A stretch of DNA of 64,000 bases, taken from Pseudomonadota bacterium. GTDB lineage: Bacteria; Chloroflexota; UBA5177; JAJPKF01. Below are positions 9,711 to 20,142 of this stretch, piece after piece (position 1 is the first letter of the stretch; the number at the start of each line of letters is the position of its first letter). The notes under the pieces are model-generated. The model made no database searches, had not been told where the DNA came from, and saw only the letters and a list, made by a program, of their open reading frames with translations. Position numbers and translations under genes: made by a program. The DNA is taken from contig JAJPKF010000026.1 of the NCBI GenBank assembly GCA_021323865.1, positions 61,660-125,659 of the forward strand, given 5' to 3'.

Positions 9711-11288
9711 ATGCAGACCATAGCCCGAAACAGCCAGGCCAACGCCTACCTCAACGTCTTTCGTCGGTGGTGGTGGCTGCCCGTTTTGCTCGCCGTCCTG
9801 TCGGCGGGCCTGACCTACGCCGGCACCAAGGCTTTGATCAAGCCCCAATACGGGGCGACCATCCAGCTGCAGATACAACCGACAGACGTTGGAGCGACCA
9901 ACAACCAGGTGGTGGATGCGAATGCCGCCGCCACGCTGATGACCAGTGGGACCGTGCTGAACCTGGCCGCGCATCATCTCACCGGTGTCGCGGCCACCGA
10001 TACCGGCGCGCTCTATCGGACCAGCTGCATCGCAGACAGTGCCGACCGCTTCGTCTCCTGCAGCACCACGAGCCGGAACTACCTGGTACCAGCCATGGTC
10101 CTCAACACACTGGCGCACACCTTCATCCCATGGAACCGTCAGCGCCTGAGGAGCGTGTTCCAGGGAGACATCAGCGGTTACAGCAACCACATCAACCAGC
10201 TCAACAAAGAAATCGCCAGGCTGAAGAATCAGCTGAAGACGGTCTCGCCCTCGTCCTTGCAGTACAGCTTCATCACCAACCAGATCCTCCAGGACAAGAG
10301 CAGCCTCCAGTCGTTTTTTTCTCAGCGTCAGCAGGCCTACAGCAGCATCACGGCCGACGCCGGCTCCGTTACCGTCACCAGCCCGCCGGCGGCGAAGGAC
10401 GTTCCCGTCAGCCCCCATCCCGCGCGCAACGCGTTCCTGGGCGCCATCGTGGGCATCGGCATCGCCGCGGCCCTGATCGTTCTGCTCGAGTACCTGGACG
10501 ACTCGTTCCGCTCGAGCGATGAGGTGGCCGAGGCCACCGGGCTCAGCATTCTCGGCGCAGTCCGGCGGTACGAGGAGAGTGGCGAGGAGATGGGCATGGT
10601 GGCGGCCAAGAAGCCGCGTACCGCCATGGCCGAGGCGTATCGCGTGGCGCGCGCGAATATTCAGTTCACCAATGTCTCAGGGACGCTTCGCGTTCTGGTC
10701 ATCACCAGCGCCCGAGACGGCGAGGGAAAGACGACCACGGCGAACAACCTCGCGACCACCTTTGCCCTGGCCGGTCAGCGGGTGCTGCTCGTCGACGCCG
10801 ACCTGCGGCGGCCGGGACTCACCAAGATGCTCCACCTCAAGGACGTGGCCGGCCTCAGCTCGGTCCTCGTCGAGCCCGGCACGGCGGTCATTCAGACCAC
10901 CGAGGTGGCCGGACTCAGCGTGGTTCCCTCGGGACCCATCCCCCCCAACCCCGCCGAGCTGCTGGGATCACAGCGCATGCGTGACTGGGTGGAAGAGGCG
11001 GCCAAGCGCTATGACCTGGTCATTCTGGACAGCCCGCCCGTCCTCTCGGTCGCGGACACGCGGATCCTGGCGACCGTGGCCGACGGCGTCGTCATGGTCC
11101 TGGACCCCAGCCTGACCACGCGCCGGATGATCAAACAGGCCGCCCTGGCCATCGAGAACGTGGGGTCCCGGGTGCTGGGCCTGATCCTCAACCGCGACAC
11201 CATGCGCGGCGAGGGCTACTACTACAACTATTACTACTATTACGGCAGCAAGGGGGAAGGGGAAGCGGAGCGGGCTCCGGCGCGCTAG
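9711..11288 (+). CDS. Fused Wzz chain-length determinant / bacterial tyrosine kinase (CpsD/CapB-like)
   Basis: N-terminal Wzz TM domain; Walker A SARDGEGKTTTANNLATTFA, Walker A' VLLVDADLRRPGL, C-terminal Tyr cluster GYYYNYYYYYGSKG. Confidence 0.93.
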   Translation: MQTIARNSQANAYLNVFRRWWWLPVLLAVLSAGLTYAGTKALIKPQYGATIQLQIQPTDVGATNNQVVDANAAATLMTSGTVLNLAAHHLTGVAATDTGALYRTSCIADSADRFVSCSTTSRNYLVPAMVLNTLAHTFIPWNRQRLRSVFQGDISGYSNHINQLNKEIARLKNQLKTVSPSSLQYSFITNQILQDKSSLQSFFSQRQQAYSSITADAGSVTVTSPPAAKDVPVSPHPARNAFLGAIVGIGIAAALIVLLEYLDDSFRSSDEVAEATGLSILGAVRRYEESGEEMGMVAAKKPRTAMAEAYRVARANIQFTNVSGTLRVLVITSARDGEGKTTTANNLATTFALAGQRVLLVDADLRRPGLTKMLHLKDVAGLSSVLVEPGTAVIQTTEVAGLSVVPSGPIPPNPAELLGSQRMRDWVEEAAKRYDLVILDSPPVLSVADTRILATVADGVVMVLDPSLTTRRMIKQAALAIENVGSRVLGLILNRDTMRGEGYYYNYYYYYGSKGEGEAERAPAR

Positions 11289-11352
11289 TTTCTCTCGCCC
11301 CGCCGGCCGGATCGCAGCCATCTCTCTCGGACAGGAATCCGGCGGTCCTGAC

Positions 11353-12417
11353 CTACAGGACCTCCAGCCGGCTATGGTCTCCGAGCATGAGCCGGTAGGT
11401 CCGCGGCTGCACGCCGCCGCGGCGGATCTCGACGTCGCGGCCGATCAGAGAATCCTCTATCCGGTGCGGGACGTGCTCGATGACGGTGTTCTCCATGATG
11501 ATCGAGTGCTCGATCTCGCTGCCCCGGATCGTGCAGCCCGAGCCGATGGCCGAGAAGGGGCCAATGTAGCTCTCCTCGATGGTGGCGTTCTCGCCGATGA
11601 TGAGCGGGCCCCGAAGCCGGCTATGAGTGACCGTTGCGCCGGCACGAATGATGACCGTCCCCTGGAGGACGGAGTCGTCGGAGACCGACCCCTCGTTGGC
11701 CGGCCCTAGTCGCTCCAGAACCAGCCGGTTGGCGTCGAGCATGTCCTCCATCTTGCCGGTATCGATCCACCAACCCTCGACCACACGTGCCTGGACGTCG
11801 TGGCCGCGGTCGACGAGCCAGGAGATGGCATCGGTGATCTCCAGCTCCCCGCGGCCGGAGGGGCGGATGCTCTCCACGGCGGTGTGGATGGTTGGGTCGA
11901 AGAGGTAGATGCCCACCAGGGCAAGCCGGCTGCGCGGCTGCGCCGGCTTCTCCTCGAGATGCACCACCCGGCCCTCGCGTAGCTCGGCCACGCCGAACTG
12001 CTGTGGATTGGGGACGTCGTGCAGGAGGATCGACGCGCAGGCCGTCGACGCGGCGAAGTCCTGGACGTATTCCCTGATACCGGCCTCGATGAAGTTGTCG
12101 CCCAGATACATGACGAAGCGGTCTGGTCCGAGGTACTCACGCGCGATCTTGACGGCATGGGCAAGGCCGGCGGGGCTGTCCTGACGGATGTACGTGACCC
12201 GGGCGCCGAACCGCTCGCCCGATCCCACGGCCTCCTGGATCTGATCGGCGGTATCGCCGACGACCAGGCCGATGTCGGTGATGCCGGCGGCGACGATGTC
12301 CTCGAGAACGTAGAAGAGCACCGGCTTGTTGGCCAGCGGGACCAGCTGCTTGGCGCCCGAATAGGTGAGCGGCCGGAGACGCGTGCCCTTGCCCCCGCTC
12401 AACACCAGGGCCTTCAC
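11353..12417 (-). CDS. Glucose-1-phosphate thymidylyltransferase-like NDP-sugar pyrophosphorylase (long form)
   Basis: MKALVLSGGKGTRLRPLTYSGAKQLVPLANKPVLFYVLEDI and C-terminal LbH repeats. Confidence 0.93.
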   Translation of the reverse strand: MKALVLSGGKGTRLRPLTYSGAKQLVPLANKPVLFYVLEDIVAAGITDIGLVVGDTADQIQEAVGSGERFGARVTYIRQDSPAGLAHAVKIAREYLGPDRFVMYLGDNFIEAGIREYVQDFAASTACASILLHDVPNPQQFGVAELREGRVVHLEEKPAQPRSRLALVGIYLFDPTIHTAVESIRPSGRGELEITDAISWLVDRGHDVQARVVEGWWIDTGKMEDMLDANRLVLERLGPANEGSVSDDSVLQGTVIIRAGATVTHSRLRGPLIIGENATIEESYIGPFSAIGSGCTIRGSEIEHSIIMENTVIEHVPHRIEDSLIGRDVEIRRGGVQPRTYRLMLGDHSRLEVL

Positions 12418-12483
12418 GCGCGACCCCTTTGGCCTGTCATCCTTGAAGGATAGCCCGAGGCTGGAGCCGGCTCGGCCGCGGGT

Positions 12484-13755
12484 CTAGGGCAGGTCGACGG
12501 CCTCGCGTCCGAATGCCAGGTCGAGCAGCCAGCTTGCCGCAACCCGGACCCGGCCGCCGGTGCTGGGCATCTTGCCCAGGTAGACGGCGCGCCACATGGC
12601 CCAGGCCGGTGCGCCCGACAGATGGAACCCGTAGACGCTCGCGACGCCGGCCCGTTTCCCCACCATGGCCAGCTCCCCAATGGGTGTGTAGCGGAAAGGC
12701 TGCGGAGATTGTCCATCGAGCGACCGGACGATGTTCGCGGCAACGGCCTTCCCCTCGCGGGTCGCGTTCTGCGCGGTTGGGCTATAGGTCTTGTGACCTC
12801 CCGGCATGGGAATCTCAGCACAATCACCCAACGCCCACACACCGGGCCGGTCGGCCGCCCGCATGCACTCGTCGGTCACCATGCCGTGGTGTTTGCCCAG
12901 CTGAGCGCCCGATTCCTCGATCACCGGGTTCGGCCGGACACCACCCGCCCAGATGAGCAGGTCACAGGCAATGTCCTTCTGACCGTCGACGGGTGGATCC
13001 ACCTCCACGGATTCGGCAGATGCTCCCGTGATCTTGGTGTCCAGGGCGATCCGGACACCATGACGCTCCAGCGCCGACTGTGCGTAGCCGGCCAGGTCTT
13101 CGCTCAGCTCGGGCAGCAGACGCTCCCCGGGGTGCACGACGAAGGTCCGCACCTGGTCGCGGCGCAGGTTGGGGTAGCGAGGCAGGCTGTACTGGATCAG
13201 ATCATTCACGGCCGCGGCCGTCTCCACGCCCGAGAACCCTCCACCGCCGACGACCACCCCGAGCGGCTCTTGAGGTTTGGTTTCCGCAGATGCGTTGGCG
13301 CGTTCCAGTGCTCGAAGCACCCGGCTACGGATGCGGCCGGCATCTCCAATCGACTTTATGGTCAGGGCGTGCTGCTGCAGACCCGGGATGTCGTGGAAGT
13401 TCGTCTCCGAGCCGAGGGCGACGACCAGGTGGTCGGCTTCCAACGTCCGCGTGGGGGCTGGATGTGGGCTTCCGGAGCTGAGATCAACGGTGACCTGGCG
13501 GCGCTCGGTATCAAGCCGAATGACATCACCCTGCAAGAATTCGATTCGCGGCGAGATGGAGCGAATCGGCACCACAACATCCTCGCCGTCAACCTCGCCG
13601 CCGGCCAGCTCGGTGAGGAGCGGTGTGAAAACGAGGAAGTTGTGGCGGTCGACGAGCGTGATCCGGCACCGGGGTGCTGGGAGCAGGCGGCCAAGCTCAC
13701 GTGCCGCCGAAGTCCCGGCGAACCCCGCGCCCAGGATGACGATGTGTGGGGGCAT
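12484..13755 (-). CDS. Type II NADH dehydrogenase / FAD-dependent pyridine nucleotide oxidoreductase
   Basis: Start at ATG 13755: MPPHIVILGAGFAGTSAARELGRLLP...NFLVFTPLLTELAGGEVDGEDVVVPIR; second Rossmann VVVGGGFSGVETAA. Confidence 0.88.
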   Translation of the reverse strand: MPPHIVILGAGFAGTSAARELGRLLPAPRCRITLVDRHNFLVFTPLLTELAGGEVDGEDVVVPIRSISPRIEFLQGDVIRLDTERRQVTVDLSSGSPHPAPTRTLEADHLVVALGSETNFHDIPGLQQHALTIKSIGDAGRIRSRVLRALERANASAETKPQEPLGVVVGGGGFSGVETAAAVNDLIQYSLPRYPNLRRDQVRTFVVHPGERLLPELSEDLAGYAQSALERHGVRIALDTKITGASAESVEVDPPVDGQKDIACDLLIWAGGVRPNPVIEESGAQLGKHHGMVTDECMRAADRPGVWALGDCAEIPMPGGHKTYSPTAQNATREGKAVAANIVRSLDGQSPQPFRYTPIGELAMVGKRAGVASVYGFHLSGAPAWAMWRAVYLGKMPSTGGRVRVAASWLLDLAFGREAVDLP

Positions 13756-14035
13756 GAGCGTTATCCTCCGGCTGGTGTTCCCCGAAAGGACGGCATGTTC
13801 TGGACCGTGGGTCCTCCTCTCCAATCGGCTTGTCGCGACAACATCAGGAGCCGCACATGACGGACAGAAGAACGCTTTCCTCAGGCCCCGTTGCCGGACG
13901 GGACTTGGAGTCGCCCCGGACGACAGGCGATCGGCGCGGACCGACATAGACACATTTGGCAATCGGCGGCGTGCCTTCTGCTGCCTATCATCAGAGAGTG
14001 GGCGTGTCGAACCGGTAACGAAGGCGATCAACTGA

Positions 14036-16507
14036 GTGAGTGATCAGGACCGCACCGGCCCGCCACCGGTGTCCGGCCCGGATGTCGAGCGGCCGCCGGC
14101 GACGGAGCTCGAAGGATCCCTCGGAAGGCTCGTCGAGCACATCTCCGACATCGTGACGCTCTTGAGCCCGACGGGCGAGGTGCTGTACCAGAGCCCGTCG
14201 ATCGCTCGGGTCCTCGGGCATGACGCGGAGGTCCGCAGGGGGCACAACATCTTTGTGGCGCCAATCGTTCATCCCGACGACCTACCGGTCAAGCGTCGCT
14301 TCCTCCAGGAGGCCGTCGAGGGGCGCGGCGAAGTCCGCGCTGAGTTCCGGCTCCGCCACGCCGACGGAAGCTGGCGATACGTGCAGGCGGTGGGCATTCT
14401 CGATCCTGGCTTGGGAGGCGTGGTGGCCACCTACCGAGACGTCACGGAGGCCAGAAAGGCCTCGGCCGCCCAGCGGTTTCTTTATGAGGCTGGACGCCAG
14501 CTGGCCTCATCACTGGACTACGAGTCCACGCTGGCCTCGGTGGCACGCCTGGCGGTCCCCGAGATTGCCGACTGGTGCGTGGTCGATCTGGTCGATGGCG
14601 ACGGCAATCTGAAAAGGGTCGCCGCCGCCCATTTTGATCCGGCCCGTGAACAGTGGGCCGTCGAGATGGCCGCTCGCTACCAGCCCACGGAGCCGGGCAC
14701 CAGGGACGCACTGCGCGCGGGCGAGTCGCGGCTGGTCTCGGAGATCACGGAAGAGATGCTTTCCGCCTCCATTTCGGACCCGAGCTATCTCGACGAGCTG
14801 AAGTCCGCCGGGCTCCGGTCGGGCATGACGGTTCCGCTGATCGCACGCGGGCACCGGCTCGGCGTGGTCACCTTCCTCACCGCCGAGTCCGGCCGGCGGC
14901 TGGATGAGCGGGATCTGGCGGTCGCCGAGGAGCTGGCCATACTTGCCGCGCTGGCCATTGAAAACGCCCGGCTCTACCAGGCGGCGGAGCACAGCCGCGC
15001 GCGCCTGCAGGACCTTTTCATGATGGCGCCGGCCATCATCGCCGTGTCGCGGGGGCCGGATCAGGTCTTCGAGCTGGTGAACCCCAAGTTCGTCGAGCTG
15101 CTGGGGGAACGGGATTTCGTGGGCCGGGAGGCACGCGAGGCGATCCCCGAGGCCGACCGGCAGGGTGTCCTCGACCTCGCCGACCATGTATTCCGGACCG
15201 GCCGGCCGTTCGTCGCGGACGAGATGCGGGTTGAGCTGGTGGGAGGCGACGGCAAGCTACGCGAGGGGTACTTCAACTTCGTCATCCAGCCGACCAGGGA
15301 CCTGAACGGTGCCATCGACGGCACCATGGTTCATGCGATCGAGGTGACGGAGCAGGCACAGGCGCGGACGGCAATCGAGCGGTTCGCCGCTGAACGTAAC
15401 GCCATGCTGGCCCAGATGGCGGAAGGCGTGGTGATCGTCGATCCGACGGGTACGGTGACCTTCATGAACGATGCGGCCGCCCGGATGTATGGCGGCCGGA
15501 CACTGGGCTACAACGCCCTGGAAATGCCCGAGTCGCTGACCATCTCAGAGCGGTCGGGCGATGTGACGGAGATCGACCAAACGCCGCTGGCGCGGGCTCT
15601 GCGCTTTGGAGAGACCGTCGAGAACTCCGAGGTCAGGGTGCGTCGAGCCGATGGCTCCCAGGTCATCCTTCAACGGAGTGCGGCGCCCGTCTGTGCCGAG
15701 AACGGCACGCTGGTCGGCGCAGTCATGACCGTTCGCGACGTCACCGCGCTGCGCACGATTGAGGAACAGAAGAGCGAGTTTCTGACCGCGGCGGCCCATG
15801 ATTTGCGCACGCCGCTGACCACCATCAAGGGGTTGGCTCAGTACCTGGAGTCGCGGGGCCGTCGAGATGGCCATGAGCCAATCGCCCAGCACCGGGACGC
15901 GCTGCGGCGGATCGATTCGAGCGCCTCACGGATGTCGGACCTGATCGACGAAATGCTGGACGTTACCCGGACCGCCATGAACCAGCCGGTACCGCTGAAG
16001 CGTAGGCGAACCGACATCGTGCGGCTGGTGCGAACCGTGGCCGCCGAGCTGGCCGAGACCTCGCGTGGTCACCGCGTGCTGGTGGAGCCCTCCGTGGACC
16101 GGCTCACGGGCTTATGGGATCCGGTTCGGTTGGCTCGCTGCATCTCCAACCTCATCAACAATGCCATCCGCTATAGTCCCGACGGCGGAGACGTGAGGGT
16201 CAGCATCGATCGGTCCGCCGGGGAGAACGGTCCCGGGGCGGTAATCGGCGTCCACGATCGAGGAGTGGGCATCGCCGAGGAGGACCTCCCGCGCATCTTC
16301 GACCGGTTCTATCGCGGCCGAAATGTGGCCGGCAAGATCAGTGGAACAGGCATCGGCTTGGCCGGCGCTCGGTACATCGTCCAGGAGCACGGGGGGACCA
16401 TCGGCGTGGAGACGGAACCGGACGCCGGCACCACGTTCACGATTCGCCTCCCACTGCGGCCACCGTCCTCCGAGCCGACGACCTCCGCGGTGGCCTCAAG
16501 GAGCTGA
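14036..16507 (+). CDS. PAS-GAF-PAS-PAS sensor histidine kinase
   Basis: GTG start; PAS/PAC, GAF, then HDLRTPLTTIKGL H-box, NLINNAIRYSPDGG N-box, GTGIGLAGARYIVQEHGGTI G-box. Confidence 0.93.
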   Translation: MSDQDRTGPPPVSGPDVERPPATELEGSLGRLVEHISDIVTLLSPTGEVLYQSPSIARVLGHDAEVRRGHNIFVAPIVHPDDLPVKRRFLQEAVEGRGEVRAEFRLRHADGSWRYVQAVGILDPGLGGVVATYRDVTEARKASAAQRFLYEAGRQLASSLDYESTLASVARLAVPEIADWCVVDLVDGDGNLKRVAAAHFDPAREQWAVEMAARYQPTEPGTRDALRAGESRLVSEITEEMLSASISDPSYLDELKSAGLRSGMTVPLIARGHRLGVVTFLTAESGRRLDERDLAVAEELAILAALAIENARLYQAAEHSRARLQDLFMMAPAIIAVSRGPDQVFELVNPKFVELLGERDFVGREAREAIPEADRQGVLDLADHVFRTGRPFVADEMRVELVGGDGKLREGYFNFVIQPTRDLNGAIDGTMVHAIEVTEQAQARTAIERFAAERNAMLAQMAEGVVIVDPTGTVTFMNDAAARMYGGRTLGYNALEMPESLTISERSGDVTEIDQTPLARALRFGETVENSEVRVRRADGSQVILQRSAAPVCAENGTLVGAVMTVRDVTALRTIEEQKSEFLTAAAHDLRTPLTTIKGLAQYLESRGRRDGHEPIAQHRDALRRIDSSASRMSDLIDEMLDVTRTAMNQPVPLKRRRTDIVRLVRTVAAELAETSRGHRVLVEPSVDRLTGLWDPVRLARCISNLINNAIRYSPDGGDVRVSIDRSAGENGPGAVIGVHDRGVGIAEEDLPRIFDRFYRGRNVAGKISGTGIGLAGARYIVQEHGGTIGVETEPDAGTTFTIRLPLRPPSSEPTTSAVASRS

Positions 16508-16609
16508 TCGGGCCAGCCGGGCAGGGACGGGCGTATCGTGAGTTTGCTCCGCCGGGTCACGCCCCAGGAGCCCACGGTGGCGGCCCGTCGGCTTGGTCTG
16601 GAAGAAGGC

Positions 16610-16636
16610 GGGGGTGGCCCACAGGCCACCCCCTTT
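16610..16636. terminator. Intergenic hairpin between convergent genes (bidirectional terminator candidate)
   Basis: GGGGGTGGCC-CACA-GGCCACCCCC perfect 10-bp stem followed by TTT. Confidence 0.7.
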
Positions 16637-16646
16637 GCTGTCTTAC

Positions 16647-17765
16647 CTAGCGGTCCCGGTGTCGGCCGTGTCCGCTGCGGATGAGCCGGGTCATCGGCTC
16701 TACATTGGCCTTGTCGCAGGTGTTGGCCAGGCAGCCGAGATGCCAGGCATCCTCCACCGTGGCCAGCAAGGAGAAGTGGTTGTAGGGCACGAACGAGTCG
16801 CGCGGGTGGCCGGCCTTGCTGCGGATGACGATGGTCAAGACGTGGCCCCCGCCCTGACCCGCGGGCGAGTCGCAGCAGCCACTGTCATCGCCGAAGCCCT
16901 GATAGCCGTTGTTGGTGAAGTCAGACTCGTCCCAGGTGATGATGATCGCCGACGGCTGGTGCCAGGCGCGAGAGCTCATGATGGCATCGACGGTTGAATG
17001 CAGAAACGCGTCGCCCATGGAGATCAGGCTCTGGACCTGGGAGAAGTCGCACGGATCGGATGTGGTCGGAGCGGCCACGCCGTGCATGTCGTGGCACTGG
17101 TCGGGGCTGATCCACACGAAGTTGGGAGCCCTCTTGGCGTTTAGGTCGCTCTGTAGCTGCGAGAAGTCGACGATGTTTTTCATCCGGCTGGCGCTGGCCG
17201 CCACGTCCTGGTAGCTGACAAACGGATCGTGCTTGCGCTCGTAGAGCTGGGCCCCGTAATGCGCATCGCCGCAGGCATGGTCGAACTTGTAGTACGTGGT
17301 CTCGCCGGAGATGGTGGTCGGCGTGGCCGTGCCCGAAATGCAGTCGTTCAGGGACTGCATGTATGCCCGCCAGGTCAGATGCCGTGCTTCCAGCTGATCG
17401 ACCAGGTTGGTCACGTTGAGACTCGTGTCGGCGTCCGAGGTCACCCCGTTGAGTGAGCCCGAGGTGGCAGAGATGTAGTTGGGCTGACTGGGATGGGTGA
17501 CACCGTAGTAGTTGCCGGCGACGTTGTACTTTTGCACCGCGGCGTTGATCCAGGGAGCATTGGGATTCCCGAGCAGGGTGTCGTTCCCAGTGTTCTCCAT
17601 CATGATCACGAAAATGTGACGGAGCGCCGTCTTGCCGTGATGCTGGTGATGATGACGATGATGTGCTCCCGAACGGGCAGAGACCGTCCCTCCGACGGCG
17701 AAGAGGGAGAGCGCGAAGGCGGCCACGAGAGCCAAACGAAGCGCAATCTTCCTGCTGTTTCTCAT
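16647..17765 (-). CDS. Secreted phosphoesterase-family protein (acid phosphatase/phospholipase C-like) with His-rich N-terminus
   Basis: Signal peptide; HIFVIMMENTGNDTLLGNPNAPWIN...GVTHPSQPNYISATSG; HHRHHHQHHGK after the signal peptide. Confidence 0.85.
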   Translation of the reverse strand: MRNSRKIALRLALVAAFALSLFAVGGTVSARSGAHHRHHHQHHGKTALRHIFVIMMENTGNDTLLGNPNAPWINAAVQKYNVAGNYYGVTHPSQPNYISATSGSLNGVTSDADTSLNVTNLVDQLEARHLTWRAYMQSLNDCISGTATPTTISGETTYYKFDHACGDAHYGAQLYERKHDPFVSYQDVAASASRMKNIVDFSQLQSDLNAKRAPNFVWISPDQCHDMHGVAAPTTSDPCDFSQVQSLISMGDAFLHSTVDAIMSSRAWHQPSAIIITWDESDFTNNGYQGFGDDSGCCDSPAGQGGGHVLTIVIRSKAGHPRDSFVPYNHFSLLATVEDAWHLGCLANTCDKANVEPMTRLIRSGHGRHRDR

Positions 17766-17981
17766 CTCGTCCTCCTAGTCCATGTCCTCAAATGAACGAG
17801 TGTGATCGTGTGCTGTTCTTGAGCTCACGGGTCAAAGACGGTCCGCTCACCTCCTTTCCGACACTGGTTCCTCTCAGTGGTACCACGGCGGAATCGGGGC
17901 CAGACCTCATCGGGCATCATGACCCGGCGTCGGCTTCCGGATTCACCCGGGCGTGATGGGAAGGCCAGACGGACTGCCGGT

Positions 17982-18524
17982 TTATGCGAAGGCGGTGCCA
18001 CACTCCGGACAAAACTTGGTTCCTGCCTCGGCGGTGGTCCCACAGGATGCGCAGGTCAGTGGGGCCACGCTCTTGCCGCATTCGGGGCAGAACTTGGGAG
18101 TCCCTTTGACCTCAGCGCCGCAGTGCGGACAGGGCGCCACCTGCTCCTTGGCCGCACAGGCAGAACACATATACATCTCGGCGTTCCAGCAGTTGTCCCG
18201 GCACACCCAGCTGCCACAGCTCGGGCACTGCTCGAACTGGGACTGCACCTCGGCGCCCGCGGACGCGAGCGCCTTCTCCTTCTCCTTGGGCTCGGCGACG
18301 TTTTGCAGCATCGAGCTGCCCCGCTCCGCCACCTTCGTCAGCCGTCCGCCGAACATCTTCCCGAGTCCCTGGCTGGCCTTCTCGGCCACCTCCTGCGTCT
18401 TTGACGCCTTGAACGTGGACTTGTAGCCCGTTCCGCAGCGCTCACAGAAGAACTCGAACTGGAAGCCTTGGTCGTTGCTCAGATCGGTGAAGTTCGTCGT
18501 GTAGGGGACTCCGGCGACACTCAT
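17982..18524 (-). CDS. Zinc-ribbon (double) domain protein
   Basis: Repeated CxxC pairs: CERCGTGY, CPSCGSWVC, CSACAAKE, CPHCGAE, CPECGKS, CASCGTT, CPECGTAF. Confidence 0.8.
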   Translation of the reverse strand: MSVAGVPYTTNFTDLSNDQGFQFEFFCERCGTGYKSTFKASKTQEVAEKASQGLGKMFGGRLTKVAERGSSMLQNVAEPKEKEKALASAGAEVQSQFEQCPSCGSWVCRDNCWNAEMYMCSACAAKEQVAPCPHCGAEVKGTPKFCPECGKSVAPLTCASCGTTAEAGTKFCPECGTAFA

Positions 18525-18599
18525 CTGAAGCTCCTTATTGCCGCTAACTGACGGCGAATTGTACGTCAGCCGGCGCAGTCCGCGACGGGACCGGCCGTT

Positions 18600-18638
18600 G
18601 TCATCAAACCGTCATCCATCCCACAGAAAGCCGTCATT
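18600..18638 (+). promoter_or_regulatory. Direct-repeat operator (11-bp phase), candidate OmpR-type regulator site
   Basis: GTCATCAAACC|GTCATCCATCC|CACAGAAAGCC|GTCATT: three GTCAT[C/T] at 18600, 18611, 18633, all in 11-bp register; closely matches 22735-22756. Confidence 0.55.
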
Positions 18639-18701
18639 GCGGCTCCCTACGTTGAGATTGTGGGCCGATAGAGACGGCCGAATCAGCGTAGTGGAGACTG
18701 G

Positions 18702-20108
18702 ATGAACAGCGAGATGGTTCGGACACGGAGGCTCCCGCGGACCGTGCCGGCGACGGACACGGTGTGGGACGCCGGCACCGTACGCAGGTTCGCCAGGTCT
18801 GCCCTTCGAGGGGCGCTCGTGGGCGTTCTCACCTCCGGCGCAATGACCATCCTGGCATTCTGGCTGCGCGACGGAGGCGTGATGGGGGCCACCACCCTCG
18901 GCGATGGCCTGACCAGCGCCGGACGCCTGACCGGCCTTCTGGGCACCTATCTGCTGTTGCTCCAGCTCCTACTCATGGCGAGGATCCCATTTGTCGAGTG
19001 GCTTGTTGGGTTTGACCGTCTGACCGTGATGCACAAGCTCAACGGCAAGGCCACCCTGTACTTCATCCTGGCGCACGTGGTTCTGATCACGACCGGATAC
19101 GCCGTGGTCGACCACGTGTCGATTCTTCGCGAGTCGATCATCATGCTGACGACCTATCCCGGGATGATGGCGGCAGTGGCGGGGACGATGCTGCTCATCG
19201 GAGTCGTGGGGACATCGCTGGTTATCGTTCGCCGGCGGCTGCGCTATGAAACATGGTTTCTGGTACACCTGATGGCCTACGCGGCCCTGCTTCTGGCCTG
19301 GTTCCATCAACTGCCCACGGGCAACGACTTTCTCATCAACCCCTTCGCGGCCGCATTCTGGGTGGCCATTTACGTGGCCACCGTGCAGCTCATCGTCCTG
19401 TTCCGGCTCATCCATCCCACCGTTCGGGCCGTCTGGCACGGGCTCAGGGTTGCAGAGGTTGTTCGGGAGGGGCGCGATACCATTTCCATCCGGCTCACCG
19501 GCCGGGACCTGCGCTGGCTGAACGCCCGTGCCGGGCAGTTCTTTCTCTGGCGCTTTCTCGATCGCAGCCGGTGGATGGAGTCCCACCCGTTCTCGCTGTC
19601 GGCGGCCCCGGATGGAAAGTCGCTACGCATCACTGTGAAGGTGCTGGGCGATTACACCTCGAAGTTGGCCGCCATCCGCCCCGGGACGTTCGTGGTGGCC
19701 GAAGGGCCATTCGGACGGTTTGTCGACGACGAGCGTACTACTGATCGGGCGGCCCTGATCGCCGGCGGCGTCGGCATCACCCCCATACGGGCTCTGGCCG
19801 AAGAGATGAACGGCGACGTGGTGATCGTGTACCGGGCGATGAGCGAGGAAGACGTCGTCTTCCGGTCGGAACTGGAGGAGCTGGCTCGGGAGCGCGGCAT
19901 GACCGTCCGATTCGTCCTGGGCGACCATCGACTTCCGGAACATGCCCGGCTGATGTCGGCGGCCCACCTGCGCGAGATCATCCCGGATCTCCGGTCGCGT
20001 GAGGTCTATCTGTGCGGCCCACCCGGCATGGTGCGCCTTCTCGAGCGGAACGTGATCCAAGCCGGCGTCCATAAGTCCCTGATCCACACGGAACAGTTTG
20101 CCCTCTGA
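18702..20108 (+). CDS. Ferric-reductase-like transmembrane / FAD-NAD(P) oxidoreductase
   Basis: Hydrophobic N-terminal half with conserved His; C-terminal FNR fold ESHPFSLSAAPDGKSLRITVKVLGDYT...LIAGGVGITPIRALAEE...YLCGPPGMVRLLE. Confidence 0.9.
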   Translation: MNSEMVRTRRLPRTVPATDTVWDAGTVRRFARSALRGALVGVLTSGAMTILAFWLRDGGVMGATTLGDGLTSAGRLTGLLGTYLLLLQLLLMARIPFVEWLVGFDRLTVMHKLNGKATLYFILAHVVLITTGYAVVDHVSILRESIIMLTTYPGMMAAVAGTMLLIGVVGTSLVIVRRRLRYETWFLVHLMAYAALLLAWFHQLPTGNDFLINPFAAAFWVAIYVATVQLIVLFRLIHPTVRAVWHGLRVAEVVREGRDTISIRLTGRDLRWLNARAGQFFLWRFLDRSRWMESHPFSLSAAPDGKSLRITVKVLGDYTSKLAAIRPGTFVVAEGPFGRFVDDERTTDRAALIAGGVGITPIRALAEEMNGDVVIVYRAMSEEDVVFRSELEELARERGMTVRFVLGDHRLPEHARLMSAAHLREIIPDLRSREVYLCGPPGMVRLLERNVIQAGVHKSLIHTEQFAL

Positions 20109-20142
20109 AGTGCCCGAACCAGCCACCAGAAAGGACAACTCC

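Noticed and set aside
12622-13860. 412-aa plus-strand ORF
   Set aside because: Antisense shadow of NDH-2.
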